DNA from: an uncultured Actinomycetes bacterium
GTDB taxonomy: Bacteria > Actinomycetota > Acidimicrobiia > Acidimicrobiales > RAAP-2
DNA length: 32,840 nucleotides
Reading direction: 5' to 3'
NCBI GenBank assembly: GCA_903900235.1
Contig: CAIUMH010000102.1
Span: 1-32,840 of the forward strand
This document shows, in pieces, positions 23,541 to 30,894 of this stretch. Every line of letters begins with the position of its first letter. Position 1 is the stretch's first letter. The position numbers and the translations under genes are program-made. The notes under the pieces were generated by a model. It was not told the origin of the DNA. It did no database searches and saw only the letters and a list, made by a program, of their open reading frames with translations.

Positions 23541-23565
23541 CTCGCTCAGGACCCTCGACGCCGAC

Positions 23566-23973
23566 TCAGCTGTCGCCGAGCAGTTGGGCCACGAGCTGGT
23601 CGACTCGTCGGAGGATCTCGTCTCGGATGGGCCGGATCTCCTCAAGGGTCCGACCAGCCGGATCGGTGAGCTCCCAGTCCTCGTAGCGCTTGCCGGGATA
23701 GACCGGACAGGCATCGCCGCAGCCCATGGTGATGATGACGTCGGCCGACTTGGCCATCTCGTCGGTGAGCATCTTCGGCGACTGATCTGCGAGGTCGATG
23801 TCCCACTCGGCCAGTGCGGCAACGACCCCGGGGTTGAGCTGCTCGCCGGGCGCTGAACCAGCGGAGTGGACGATGATCCGACCCTGAGCGGCTCGGCGGA
23901 GCAAGGCCGCGCCCATCTGCGACCGACCTGCATTGTGCACGCAGAGGAAGAGGACTTCGGGGGTGGTGGTCAT
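23566..23973 (-). CDS. arsC: Arsenate reductase, low-molecular-weight phosphatase type
   Basis: A 135-residue cytoplasmic reductase of arsenate to arsenite. The phosphatase loop CVHNAGRS has Cys11 as nucleophile (CX5R). The block GCGDACPVYPGKRYEDWELTDPAG is diagnostic of the ArsC branch and carries two further Cys that could act in a thioredoxin-type disulfide relay; a mycothiol mechanism as in Corynebacterium is the alternative. The ATG overlaps the stop of the channel gene upstream (ATGA), so the two are translated together. It is last in the cadI-aqpS-arsC operon under the ArsR promoter. Arsenite formed here would leave by the co-encoded channel. Very secure family call. Confidence 0.93.
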   Translation of the reverse strand: MTTTPEVLFLCVHNAGRSQMGAALLRRAAQGRIIVHSAGSAPGEQLNPGVVAALAEWDIDLADQSPKMLTDEMAKSADVIITMGCGDACPVYPGKRYEDWELTDPAGRTLEEIRPIRDEILRRVDQLVAQLLGDS

Positions 23974-24698
23974 CGGGAGCCTCCGTCGAGGTTGTGGTGG
24001 GGGACGAGGAGGTCGCTGGCCTCTTGTGGGGTGATGCCCGGGTAGAGGGCAGCGATGAGACCGATGGCGAGGATGGCCCCGACGATCTGGGCTCCCACGA
24101 AGCCGGGGACCGAGGCGGGGGCGATCCCGGCGAAGCTGTTTGAGAACATCCGACCGATGGTGATGGCGGGGTTGGCGAAGCTTGTCGAGGAGCAGAAGAA
24201 GTAGGCGGCGGTGATGTAGGCACCAACAGCGGCCGGAGTGATCGACGAGCGCTCCGAGCGAGCGAGGCTGAAGATGACAAGAAGGAGCCCGATGGTGGCG
24301 ACCACCTCGGAGAGCAGGTGCGGTGCGGACGCACGGTGGTGGGTGGAGATCGAGACCGCGGAGAGGGAGAACATCACATTGGCCAGCACAGCACCGGAGA
24401 TGCAGCCGGCCACCTGGGCGGGCAGGTAGGCCGCAGCGTCGCGCAGCGAGATCCCACCGAATGCCGCATCGACGAAGGAGACCACGGGGTTGAGGTGAGC
24501 ACCGGAGACTGGTCCGAACATCAAGATGATGGCGAAGAGTCCAGCCCCGGTGGCGAGAGCGTTTTCGAGCAACTCAAGGCCGACGTCGCTCGGGGACAGC
24601 TGTGCGGCGGCGATGCCAGAGCCGATGACCAGGGCGGCGAGCAGCGCGCTTCCGAGGTATTCGGCCAGCAGTCGTCGCCAAAGTTGGACGTCATTCAT
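23970..24698 (-). CDS. aqpS: AqpS-like MIP-family channel (metalloid efflux)
   Basis: A 242-residue aquaglyceroporin-type protein with six membrane helices. The first half-helix motif is NPV (70-72, GAHLNPVVSF) in place of NPA, and the second is NPA (176-178, SFANPAITIGR). The residue right after the second NPA, usually the selectivity-filter Arg, is Ile; a basic Arg occurs only at 183. In ars operons of other bacteria such AqpS proteins let arsenite flow out down its gradient after arsenate reduction, and I recall a non-Arg residue at this place there too. No ArsB or Acr3 pump is present here, so this channel is the only visible exit. Start ATG 24698 is 27 nt after the cadI stop; its stop overlaps arsC. 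Confidence 0.88.
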   Translation of the reverse strand: MNDVQLWRRLLAEYLGSALLAALVIGSGIAAAQLSPSDVGLELLENALATGAGLFAIILMFGPVSGAHLNPVVSFVDAAFGGISLRDAAAYLPAQVAGCISGAVLANVMFSLSAVSISTHHRASAPHLLSEVVATIGLLLVIFSLARSERSSITPAAVGAYITAAYFFCSSTSFANPAITIGRMFSNSFAGIAPASVPGFVGAQIVGAILAIGLIAALYPGITPQEASDLLVPHHNLDGGSR

Positions 24699-24725
24699 GA
24701 GGTGAACCTGCTCGTGATGGCGACG

Positions 24726-25190
24726 TCAGCAGCAGCCGGACTGGGCGGCAGCGGTCGGTGCCGAGGTCAGTGTCACCGAGTCGGCGGTGCAGCACCGCTC
24801 ATCACCGCCAAGCGCCTCGGCACCGTCGGCATCTGCCAGCACGGTGTAGACCTCCCAACGCTCGGCATCAGGCCCGTCCACCCAGACCTTGTCCTGCACG
24901 GCGAAGCAGCAGGTGGTCTGCTCTTCGATGTCGGTGGCCAAGCCCTTGGCGGCGAGAGCCAGTGTGGCCTTTTGGACCTCGGCCGTCGTTGCCACCTCGA
25001 CGCCGAGGTGGTTGATCGATCCGGGCTCGCCAGCACCCTCGATCAGCACCAACTTGAGCGGCGGCTCCACGATGGCGAAGTTGGCGTAGCCCGGTCGGAT
25101 CTTGGCTGGCGTGGTGCCGAAGAGCTTGGAGTAGAAGTCGATGGCCGCGTCGAGGTCGGAGACATTGAGGGCAAGCTGCACACGAGACAT
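24726..25190 (-). CDS. cadI: ArsI/CadI-family vicinal-oxygen-chelate protein
   Basis: A 154-residue protein of the glyoxalase/VOC fold that resembles mycobacterial CadI from its first residue: MSRVQLALNVSDLDAAIDFY, then SKLFGT, RPGYANFAI and EPPLKLVLIEG. The hallmark TTCCFAVQDKVWV holds the vicinal pair Cys94-Cys95 that binds organoarsenicals in ArsI C-As lyases. Of the His-His-Glu metal set known for ArsI, His61 and Glu113 are present, but position 5 is Gln. Two further Cys pairs (133-134, 153-154) lie in the C-terminal tail. Roles could be cleavage of methylarsenite or metal binding and detoxification. It starts at ATG 25190 with AAGGA 7 nt upstream and is first in the minus-strand ars operon. 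Confidence 0.88.
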   Translation of the reverse strand: MSRVQLALNVSDLDAAIDFYSKLFGTTPAKIRPGYANFAIVEPPLKLVLIEGAGEPGSINHLGVEVATTAEVQKATLALAAKGLATDIEEQTTCCFAVQDKVWVDGPDAERWEVYTVLADADGAEALGGDERCCTADSVTLTSAPTAAAQSGCC

Positions 25191-25205
25191 GGTGGAGTCC
25201 TTCGA

Positions 25206-25221
25206 ATCGATAGGTGTCGAT
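25206..25221. promoter_or_regulatory. ArsR-type operator, copy 1
   Basis: ATCGATAGGTGTCGAT: a perfect ATCGA/TCGAT inverted repeat with a 6-bp spacer. It lies where the minus-strand transcript should begin, 5 bp past the -10 element. It matches copy 2 at 14 of 16 positions. Confidence 0.65.
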
Positions 25222-25225
25222 GTAA

Positions 25226-25254
25226 AGTATGCTCAACACATCGATAGATGTCAA
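25226..25254 (-). promoter_or_regulatory. Promoter of the cadI-aqpS-arsC operon
   Basis: On the minus strand: a perfect -35 TTGACA (25254-25249), a 17-bp spacer and -10 CATACT (25231-25226), four of six consensus matches. Transcription would start near 25219, inside operator copy 1, while copy 2 covers the -35. ArsR bound to both sites would block polymerase. Confidence 0.65.
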
Positions 25255-25255
25255 T
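25240..25255. promoter_or_regulatory. ArsR-type operator, copy 2
   Basis: ATCGATAGATGTCAAT: ATCGA and TCAAT half-sites with a 6-bp spacer, one mismatch in the dyad. It starts 34 bp after copy 1 and overlaps the minus-strand -35 element. It also lies 41 bp before the arsR start, so arsR is probably autoregulated. Confidence 0.65.
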
Positions 25256-25296
25256 ATGGAAGAGGTCGAGAGATCTCGTGAGGGAAGGAGCAAGCG

Positions 25297-25644
25297 ATGG
25301 TGCCGGACGATCCTGCCGATTTGCTGTGCGGTGACCCCATCACGGAGCACACGCTCGCAGAGCCCGATGCCGTCGAATTGGCCGGGGTGTTCGCTGCATT
25401 GGCCGATCCGGTGCGCCTTCGCTTGCTCTCGATCATCGCCAGCAATGACGAGACCTGCAGCTGCAATCTCGAGGCGCCGCTAGCCAAGAGCCAGTCGACG
25501 ATCTCTCATCACACCGCCAAGCTCGCGGCAGCCGGTCTGATCGTCGGCGAGCGCAGAGGCCGGTGGACCTGGTGGCGAGTTGTGCCTGAGCAGCTCGCCG
25601 CTCTGCAATCGTCGTTGCGGGTGGTCCAAGACCATCAGGCCTGA
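25297..25644 (+). CDS. arsR: ArsR/SmtB-family metalloid-responsive repressor
   Basis: A 115-residue winged helix-turn-helix repressor. LAGVFAALADPVRLRLLSII is the usual first part of the fold. ETCSCNLEAPLAKSQSTISHH spans the metal-sensing CxC (Cys54 and Cys56) at the start of the DNA-recognition region, equivalent to the ELCVCDL motif of plasmid ArsR. The last strands, GLIVGERRGRWTWWRV, form the wing. A third Cys at residue 11 could complete the arsenite site. Strong ribosome binding site AAGGAG (25285-25290) lies 6 nt before the ATG. It is divergent from cadI-aqpS-arsC and shares two operator copies in the 106-bp gap. It should release DNA when arsenite or a similar soft metal binds. Confidence 0.92.
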   Translation: MVPDDPADLLCGDPITEHTLAEPDAVELAGVFAALADPVRLRLLSIIASNDETCSCNLEAPLAKSQSTISHHTAKLAAAGLIVGERRGRWTWWRVVPEQLAALQSSLRVVQDHQA

Positions 25645-25649
25645 TCAGT

Positions 25650-25871
25650 TCAGGGATCTGTTCTTCGCGTCGCTCTCCATCGCCCCAGCGCGATCATCGA
25701 CCAGAGCATCTCGATGACGCCAAAGGGCCAGGCTCCGGAGGCGAAGCCATAGAGGCTCGACAGGAGGCATCCGAGAGCGAAGAGCCCGACATAGCGGGAC
25801 CCCCGGTGCTCGAGGGCGTACATCCCCATCATGAAGGAGAGGGCGACGACACCCGCCACCGTCAGCATCAC
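25650..25871 (-). CDS. Small conserved membrane protein
   Basis: A 73-residue protein (72 if ATG 25868 is used rather than GTG 25871) with two or three hydrophobic helices and a short basic C terminus. The pattern GMYALEHRGSRYVGLFALGC, then LSSLYGFASGAWPFGVIEMLW, resembles small actinobacterial membrane proteins I have seen without a function (YALE near the start, GxWPFGxxE-W in the second helix). Its stop is 6 nt from the arsR stop, convergent. A 12-bp palindrome ATCAGGCCTGAT at 25634-25645 overlaps the arsR end. Likely a real gene; function unknown. Confidence 0.62.
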   Translation of the reverse strand: MMLTVAGVVALSFMMGMYALEHRGSRYVGLFALGCLLSSLYGFASGAWPFGVIEMLWSMIALGRWRATRRTDP

Positions 25872-25893
25872 CGACAGGTTCCCCTATCGCGCA

Positions 25894-27618
25894 TCATGAG
25901 GATTCTGATGCCTCAGCGACCTCGAGCCACTCGTCTTCGGCGGTGCTCTTCTCGGCGCGCACGGCGGCGAGCTCATTACCGAGGCGACGGAGCTCGACAT
26001 GGTCGGTGGTGGCGAGGAGCTGCGTGGTCAATTGTTCGGAGCGACGATCGAGCTTGGCGACAAGCTTGTCGAGCTCGCGCAGGCGACGCCCCGCTCCCGT
26101 CATGTCGGTTGACGGAGGCGTGCGGGCCGGCTGCTTCGATGGCGCCGCTGGTCGCGGCGACCTCGAACGCTGCTGGGCGGCCACCCACGACGCCACTCCT
26201 CCAGGCACCGCCGTGATCGAGCCGTCCACTCCGATGGCGAGCGGGACCTCGATCATCCGGTCAAGGAAGGCCCGGTCGTGGCTGACAACGATCAAGGTTC
26301 CCGGCCAGTCATCGAGCAGATCCTCAAGGACCCGGAGCGTCTCGAGATCGAGATCGTTCGTCGGCTCGTCGAGCAGCAGAACGTTGGGGTGAGTGGCGAG
26401 CACCCGCAGGAGCTGGAGCCGCCGACGCTCTCCTCCCGAAAGCGTCCCCACCTTGGCAAAGGGGAGGTTTCCGGTGAACCAAAACCGCTTCATGAGCGCT
26501 ACGTCGTCGAGCGATCCCGGGGTACCGCTCGTCCCGGCCACCACGTCTTGGACTCGGGCATCGGGATCGAGGGCCTCGGCATGCTGGTCGTAGTGCCCGA
26601 TGGCCACGGTGGGGCCGACCTCGATCGTTCCCGATGCCGGAGCAAGCGCCTGAGCGATCAGGCGCAGCAGGGTGGACTTGCCGGTGCCATTGGCGCCGAG
26701 GATGCCGATGCGATCGCCGGGACCGATGAGCAGATCGACGCCGTTGAGCACGGGCTGTTCGTCGCCGTAGGCGAAGGAGACTCCGGAGAATTCGATCACC
26801 TTGTCGCCGAGGCGGGTCATGTTGGCCTCAAGGAGCAGGTCGGTCGGACGGGCTGCCTCGAGTGGTTCATGGGCGAGCAGCGCCACTGCCGCATCGACCC
26901 GGGAGCGGGGTTTCCTCGTGCGCGCCTTGGCGCCCCGACGAAGCCAGGCCAGTTCGCGTCGAGCAAGGTTCTTGCGAGTGGCTTCGGCTGACGCTGCGAG
27001 CTCGTCGCGGCGAGCAGCAGCCTCGAGGTAGGAGGCGTAGCCGCCCTCGTGCAGATAGCCCGAGCCTCGATCAAGCTCAAGCATGCGAGTCGTGACCCGA
27101 TCGAGCAGGTAGCGATCATGGCTGACGATGACCAGTCCGCCCCGATAGGTGGCCAACCAGTCCTCGAGCCAGGCAATCCCCTCGAGATCGAGGTGGTTGG
27201 TCGGCTCGTCGAGGATCAGCAGCTCGCTTGGGGCGGCCAGCGCGGCGGCCAGCGCCACGCGCTTGGCCTGACCTCCGGACAGCTCGCTCACTGATCGGTT
27301 GATGTGGCTGCTCATCCCGAGGCGGTCGAGCGCCGCCTCAGCCTCCCATCCAGGTCCGATGGCTTCGCGGACGCTTGACCCGGCGAGGTCGGGGACCTGG
27401 CCGAGGAAGATCGTGCGGGCACCGCTCCCTCGGCGGATGTCGCCGCCATCGGGTGTGACGAGGCCGGCCATCACGCGCAGCAGGGTGGACTTGCCAGTGC
27501 CGTTGATGCCCAAGACCCCAAGGCGGTCACCGGTCGAGACGGTCAGCGACAGCTCGTCGAAGAGCACCTTGTCGGGCTCGGCCATGCTCACGCGCTGCAG
27601 GTCGATCAGCACGCTCAC
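25894..27618 (-). CDS. ABC-F ATPase, Uup-like
   Basis: A 574-residue soluble protein with two ABC domains and no membrane part. Domain 1: Walker A GINGTGKST (37-45), signature LSGGQ (113-117), Walker B LILDEPTNHLD (134-144). The linker contains AWLRRGAKARTRKPRSRVD, the basic element of the Uup branch. Domain 2: GANGTGKST, LSGGERRR, and LLLDEPTNDLDLE. A charged C-terminal helical hairpin (about 500-570, REL-x-KLVAKLDRRSEQL) matches the Uup coiled coil. ABC-F proteins act on the ribosome to relieve stalls or antibiotics. The first domain lacks a long arm insertion. GTG 27618 has TACGGT 7 nt upstream. The Uup branch call is by linker and C-terminal coil only, so the symbol is left blank. Confidence 0.88.
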   Translation of the reverse strand: MSVLIDLQRVSMAEPDKVLFDELSLTVSTGDRLGVLGINGTGKSTLLRVMAGLVTPDGGDIRRGSGARTIFLGQVPDLAGSSVREAIGPGWEAEAALDRLGMSSHINRSVSELSGGQAKRVALAAALAAPSELLILDEPTNHLDLEGIAWLEDWLATYRGGLVIVSHDRYLLDRVTTRMLELDRGSGYLHEGGYASYLEAAARRDELAASAEATRKNLARRELAWLRRGAKARTRKPRSRVDAAVALLAHEPLEAARPTDLLLEANMTRLGDKVIEFSGVSFAYGDEQPVLNGVDLLIGPGDRIGILGANGTGKSTLLRLIAQALAPASGTIEVGPTVAIGHYDQHAEALDPDARVQDVVAGTSGTPGSLDDVALMKRFWFTGNLPFAKVGTLSGGERRRLQLLRVLATHPNVLLLDEPTNDLDLETLRVLEDLLDDWPGTLIVVSHDRAFLDRMIEVPLAIGVDGSITAVPGGVASWVAAQQRSRSPRPAAPSKQPARTPPSTDMTGAGRRLRELDKLVAKLDRRSEQLTTQLLATTDHVELRRLGNELAAVRAEKSTAEDEWLEVAEASESS

Positions 27619-27625
27619 TGAGCCA

Positions 27626-27631
27626 ACCGTA
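27626..27631 (-). promoter_or_regulatory. Possible leaderless -10 box TACGGT before the ABC-F gene
   Basis: TACGGT on the minus strand, 7 nt, then GTG 27618. There is no ribosome binding site. It lies in the 64-bp gap after the Fe-ADH stop. Confidence 0.4.
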
Positions 27632-27682
27632 TCGGGCGCGATGAAGTCACCGAAAGGGCCACCGGGGCTTGCGGCGTGCGGG

Positions 27683-28861
27683 TCAGACGACCCGTGCCTC
27701 GAGCGCCAGGGCGGCGCTGAAGGCGGCGATCACCTCGTCCTTGGTCCAGGGGACCGGGGCCATGGTGATGAAGTAGTCCTCAAGGGCGAGGTCTGCCAGG
27801 GTGTCGAGGTCGTTGGGTCCAATGTCGAGGCTGCGCAGGACGGGGAAGTCAAGCTCGGCGAGGATGCGGTCGACCGCTCGGACTGCTCGGCTGCCGTCTC
27901 CCGAACCATCGTCGGGCTCGCCCATGGCATCGGCGACCCGCTCGAGGACGGCGGGGACGTGCGCCGCCTCGCGCGCAAGGGTCTGAGCGAGCATGAGGCC
28001 GATGGTGAGGCCGTGGGGAACGTGGCGGATCCCGCCGATGGCTTGGCCGAGGGAGTGCTCGGCCGAGCAGTCCGAGACGTTCATGGTGAGCCCGGCCATC
28101 ATCGAGCCACACGACATGGCGGCCCGAGCCTCGGCGTCGGAGCCATCACGGTAGGCCGACACAAGGGCCGGAGTCATCATGCGGATCGCCTCGAGGGCGA
28201 TCGCGTCACCGATGGGCGTCCGGCAGGTGGCCACCATGCCGGCGATGGCCTGGGCGAGAGCGTCGATGCCGGTGTTGGCAGTCATCGAAGGCGGCATCGA
28301 ATGGGTGAGGAGTGGATCGACCAGGGCGTATTGGGCACGCAGGTTGGCATTGGCGATGCCGTTCTTGCGTCCCGCCTCCGGGTCGGAGACCACGGAGCCA
28401 CCGGAGACCTCTGAACCCGTCCCGGCGCTGGTGGGGACAGCGATGAGCGCTACCTGAGGAGCGGGATAGCCCGGGCTGGAGGCGAGGAAGCCACGGAAGT
28501 CGGTACCGAGCTGAGCGCACAGGCGTGCTGCTTTGGCCGTGTCGATGACGGAGCCACCACCGATGGCCAGGACACAGGTTGCTCCGGAGGCCGCCAACGC
28601 AGCGGTGGCCTCATCGACCATGGCGATCGTGGGCTCGGCGGCCGGCTTGTCGAACCGAGCGATACGAAGGTCGTCAATGGCGTCAAGATCACGAAGTAGA
28701 AGGGCGACTGCGGGGTTGTGGGCCTCAATGCCCTCGTCGACCATCACAAAGACCGAGGAGGTAGCGAGCTCGGCAAGGACGGCGGGAATGGTGCTGGCGA
28801 TGCCCTCGCCGAAGCGGATCTTCACAGGAAGGTGGTTGGCGAAGGATGCGATAGCAGTCAT
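27683..28861 (-). CDS. Iron-containing alcohol dehydrogenase family protein
   Basis: A 392-residue type III alcohol dehydrogenase fold protein. The N-terminal part has the IRFGEGIAS start and the NAD(P)-binding GGGSVID at 101-107, with PTSAGTGSEV following at 143-152. Three of four expected metal ligands are present: Asp200 (TGIDAL), His269 (AEHSLGQ) and His283 (VPHG). The second, normally His four residues after the Asp (DALxH), is Gln204 here. The family includes NAD-dependent alcohol, lactaldehyde and maleylacetate reductases and the mycofactocin-linked methanol dehydrogenases; which one this is cannot be told. Its start ATG 28861 faces a DUF4436 gene across a 150-bp gap. Fold certain, activity uncertain. 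Confidence 0.88.
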   Translation of the reverse strand: MTAIASFANHLPVKIRFGEGIASTIPAVLAELATSSVFVMVDEGIEAHNPAVALLLRDLDAIDDLRIARFDKPAAEPTIAMVDEATAALAASGATCVLAIGGGSVIDTAKAARLCAQLGTDFRGFLASSPGYPAPQVALIAVPTSAGTGSEVSGGSVVSDPEAGRKNGIANANLRAQYALVDPLLTHSMPPSMTANTGIDALAQAIAGMVATCRTPIGDAIALEAIRMMTPALVSAYRDGSDAEARAAMSCGSMMAGLTMNVSDCSAEHSLGQAIGGIRHVPHGLTIGLMLAQTLAREAAHVPAVLERVADAMGEPDDGSGDGSRAVRAVDRILAELDFPVLRSLDIGPNDLDTLADLALEDYFITMAPVPWTKDEVIAAFSAALALEARVV

Positions 28862-28957
28862 CGTGCTCTCTCTGGCTAGCGGGAAGGTTCCCCCACTCTT
28901 ACCGGTTATCGCCCCGCCGCCAAGCCTCCGACATGGCCCGACAGAAGCTCCATAGCG

Positions 28958-28963
28958 TAGAGT
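28958..28963 (+). promoter_or_regulatory. Possible -10 element TAGAGT before the DUF4436 gene
   Basis: TAGAGT in the 150-bp divergent gap, about 55 nt before the likely start. No good -35 at 16-18 bp is present. The gap otherwise shows no clear operator. Confidence 0.3.
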
Positions 28964-29018
28964 CTGGATCTCTTGAGCACGGAGGAATGGGCGTCAAGCG
29001 AGGCGAAAGGGCATGTCC

Positions 29019-29954
29019 ATGGAAGTCGAGGAAGCACCGAGGGGTGGAAACTCCGCCGAGACGGTGGCCGGTCGCCGTCGGATCGCCAAGATCCTGCTGA
29101 TTGTCCTCGCCGTGTTCATCGTGTTGGTACAGGTGGCCACGTTCGTCTCTCGGGCCAAGACCGCATCGTCCGACGCATCTCCGGAGATCTATCGCGACGC
29201 CGGCTGGTGGGCTGGTCACAGTTACATCGAGATTGACGCACAGGTGCTCGCCGTCACCCCAACCAACGCCAGTGAGACCGTCCGACTGACCGTCGTACCT
29301 CATGGCCGATTCGCCAAGAATGGCGGCGAGTTGGCCCAGTCGATCAACCTCGATGCCGACGGCTACGCCGGTGGAACCATCACCCTGCTCGCCGGGGAGA
29401 TTCCGCCACCAGTGATGTTGACGCTCGATCTGGTGGGAGACCTGAGCCAGTACCCCCTCGATAAGTACACGGCGAACCTGACAATCAACCTGCGGCCGGT
29501 GGTCGCCGGACAGCGGGCAGAGGTCGCAGTGCCCACGGTGCTGTCGGTGGACTCGATCAAGCACGATTGGAAGACAAATAGCAGTCTGATTCAAACGACG
29601 AACCGGGAGATCGCGGTCCAACTCACGTCAGAGCGCGGGACAGCGACGATCGGCTTCGCCCTCTTTGAACTCCTCATCATGTTGTTCCTGGCTTGCATCG
29701 CAGTGGCGATTACCTATGCCGCCATCGTGAGTCCAAAGCCCCTTGAGTTCTCGCTGTTCGTCTGGCTCGGGGCCATGCTCTTCGCCCTGCCGGCCATCCG
29801 GGGAACAATGCCGGGCGTGCCGGGTGTCGGGACCATGGCGGACTTCGGTATCTTCTTCTGGTGCCTGTTCGCGGTGGCCAGCTGCCTCATCGTGGCGGCG
29901 ATCACCTTTGTGCGCACCAGCCTGCGGTCACACCGCGAGCAACCTGACGACTGA
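29019..29954 (+). CDS. DUF4436 membrane protein
   Basis: A protein of about 311 residues. One N-terminal helix (about 24-42) is followed by an extracytoplasmic beta-rich domain (about 45-200) containing LVGDLSQYPLDKYTANLTI, and then three C-terminal helices. This topology and the YP-x-DKY motif fit DUF4436, a family known from mycobacteria and other actinobacteria without a defined role. In-frame ATGs lie at 29013 and 29019; GAAAGG (29005-29010) is only 2 nt before the first but 8 nt before the second, so 29019 is preferred. The C terminus is charged and faces the cytoplasm. Divergent from the Fe-ADH and followed 35 nt later by exonuclease III with its own promoter. Function unknown. Confidence 0.75.
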   Translation: MEVEEAPRGGNSAETVAGRRRIAKILLIVLAVFIVLVQVATFVSRAKTASSDASPEIYRDAGWWAGHSYIEIDAQVLAVTPTNASETVRLTVVPHGRFAKNGGELAQSINLDADGYAGGTITLLAGEIPPPVMLTLDLVGDLSQYPLDKYTANLTINLRPVVAGQRAEVAVPTVLSVDSIKHDWKTNSSLIQTTNREIAVQLTSERGTATIGFALFELLIMLFLACIAVAITYAAIVSPKPLEFSLFVWLGAMLFALPAIRGTMPGVPGVGTMADFGIFFWCLFAVASCLIVAAITFVRTSLRSHREQPDD

Positions 29955-29976
29955 ACCGGGGCTGACGGGAGCCTCG

Positions 29977-29982
29977 TAGGAT
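29977..29982 (+). promoter_or_regulatory. Leaderless -10 box TAGGAT before exonuclease III
   Basis: TAGGAT, 7 nt, ATG 29990, with no ribosome binding site between. Confidence 0.45.
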
Positions 29983-29989
29983 CCTGCGG

Positions 29990-30790
29990 ATGCGCATCGC
30001 CTCGTGGAACGTCAATGGGATCAGGGCCGTCCAGCGGAAGGGTCTGTGGGACCCCTTCGTGGCCGAGGTCGCACCAGACGTCATCTGCCTCCAGGAGATC
30101 AAGGCGGATCAGTCCCAGGCAGACGTGGATCTCGAGGGCTACCACGAGATCTGGCACTCAGCCGAGAAGAAGGGCTACTCAGGCACGGCGATCTTCTCGA
30201 AGATTGAGCCTCTCCGCACCACCACGGGCCTGTCGGCCCGACTGGCGAAGAAGCACGGCCTAGCGGAGGACTCATTCGGCGATCCCAATGCTGAGGGACG
30301 GGTGATCACCGCGGAGTTCGAAGACTTCTACCTCGTCACCGTCTACACCCCCAACGCCAAGAGCGACCTGAGCCGCCTCGCCCTTCGTCACGAGCGATGG
30401 GACCCGGCCTTCCTCGACCACCTCCGTGCGCTTAAGAAAAAGAAGCCGGTAGCGGTGTGCGGCGACCTCAATGTGGCTCACACCGAGGACGACCTCGCTC
30501 ACCCAAAGCCCAATGTCGGTAAGGCCGGCTTCACCAACGAGGAGCGAGCCGGGATTCAGGCCTTCCTCGACGCAGGGTTCGTCGACAGCTTCCGGATGTT
30601 CACGCAAGGCAATGGCCACTACACGTGGTGGTCGAACTTCTCCAAGGCACGGGAACGAAACGTGGGATGGCGAATCGACTACTTCTTGGTCTCCGATGAC
30701 CTGGCCCCGAGAATCGAGGCTGCAGCGATCCACGCCCACATCATGGGCAGCGACCACTGTCCGGTGACCATCGATGTCCGGACCGCCTGA
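29990..30790 (+). CDS. xthA: Exodeoxyribonuclease III / AP endonuclease
   Basis: A 266-residue member of the EEP nuclease family, normal length for ExoIII/ExoA. All landmark motifs are seen in order: IASWNVNGIR at the start, CLQEIKAD (catalytic Glu), KKGYSGTAIF, EGRVITAEF, YTPNAKSDLSR, CGDLNVAH (Asp and Asn of the active site), GWRIDYFLVS, and the final GSDHCPVTID with catalytic Asp-His. It cuts DNA 5' of abasic sites and trims 3' blocking groups in base excision repair in the cytoplasm. Start ATG 29990 is leaderless by the TAGGAT box. No neighbour is functionally linked. Very secure. Confidence 0.95.
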   Translation: MRIASWNVNGIRAVQRKGLWDPFVAEVAPDVICLQEIKADQSQADVDLEGYHEIWHSAEKKGYSGTAIFSKIEPLRTTTGLSARLAKKHGLAEDSFGDPNAEGRVITAEFEDFYLVTVYTPNAKSDLSRLALRHERWDPAFLDHLRALKKKKPVAVCGDLNVAHTEDDLAHPKPNVGKAGFTNEERAGIQAFLDAGFVDSFRMFTQGNGHYTWWSNFSKARERNVGWRIDYFLVSDDLAPRIEAAAIHAHIMGSDHCPVTIDVRTA

Positions 30791-30882
30791 TCCGCTGTCG
30801 CGGCGGACTCGCCACTGATCGCGTCGAGGTCGAGGCGTGCCTCGCCCCGATTGGCTCACTGTCATCTCGGGACATGGATGCC

Positions 30883-30888
30883 TATCCT
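30883..30888 (+). promoter_or_regulatory. Leaderless -10 box TATCCT before the MBL pseudogene
   Basis: TATCCT, 6 nt, ATG 30895. It supports the ATG at 30895 over the in-frame ATG at 30874 and shows that the promoter of the broken gene is still intact. Confidence 0.45.
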
Positions 30889-30894
30889 CGAGAG

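Noticed and set aside
25634-25645. 12-bp palindrome ATCAGGCCTGAT at the arsR 3' end as a terminator
   Set aside because: It leaves no room for a loop unless the stem is cut to 4 bp, and there is no T-run; too weak to call.
27299-28414. Plus-strand frame opposite the Fe-ADH and ABC-F genes
   Set aside because: It spans two real genes and their gap and shows no domain of its own.
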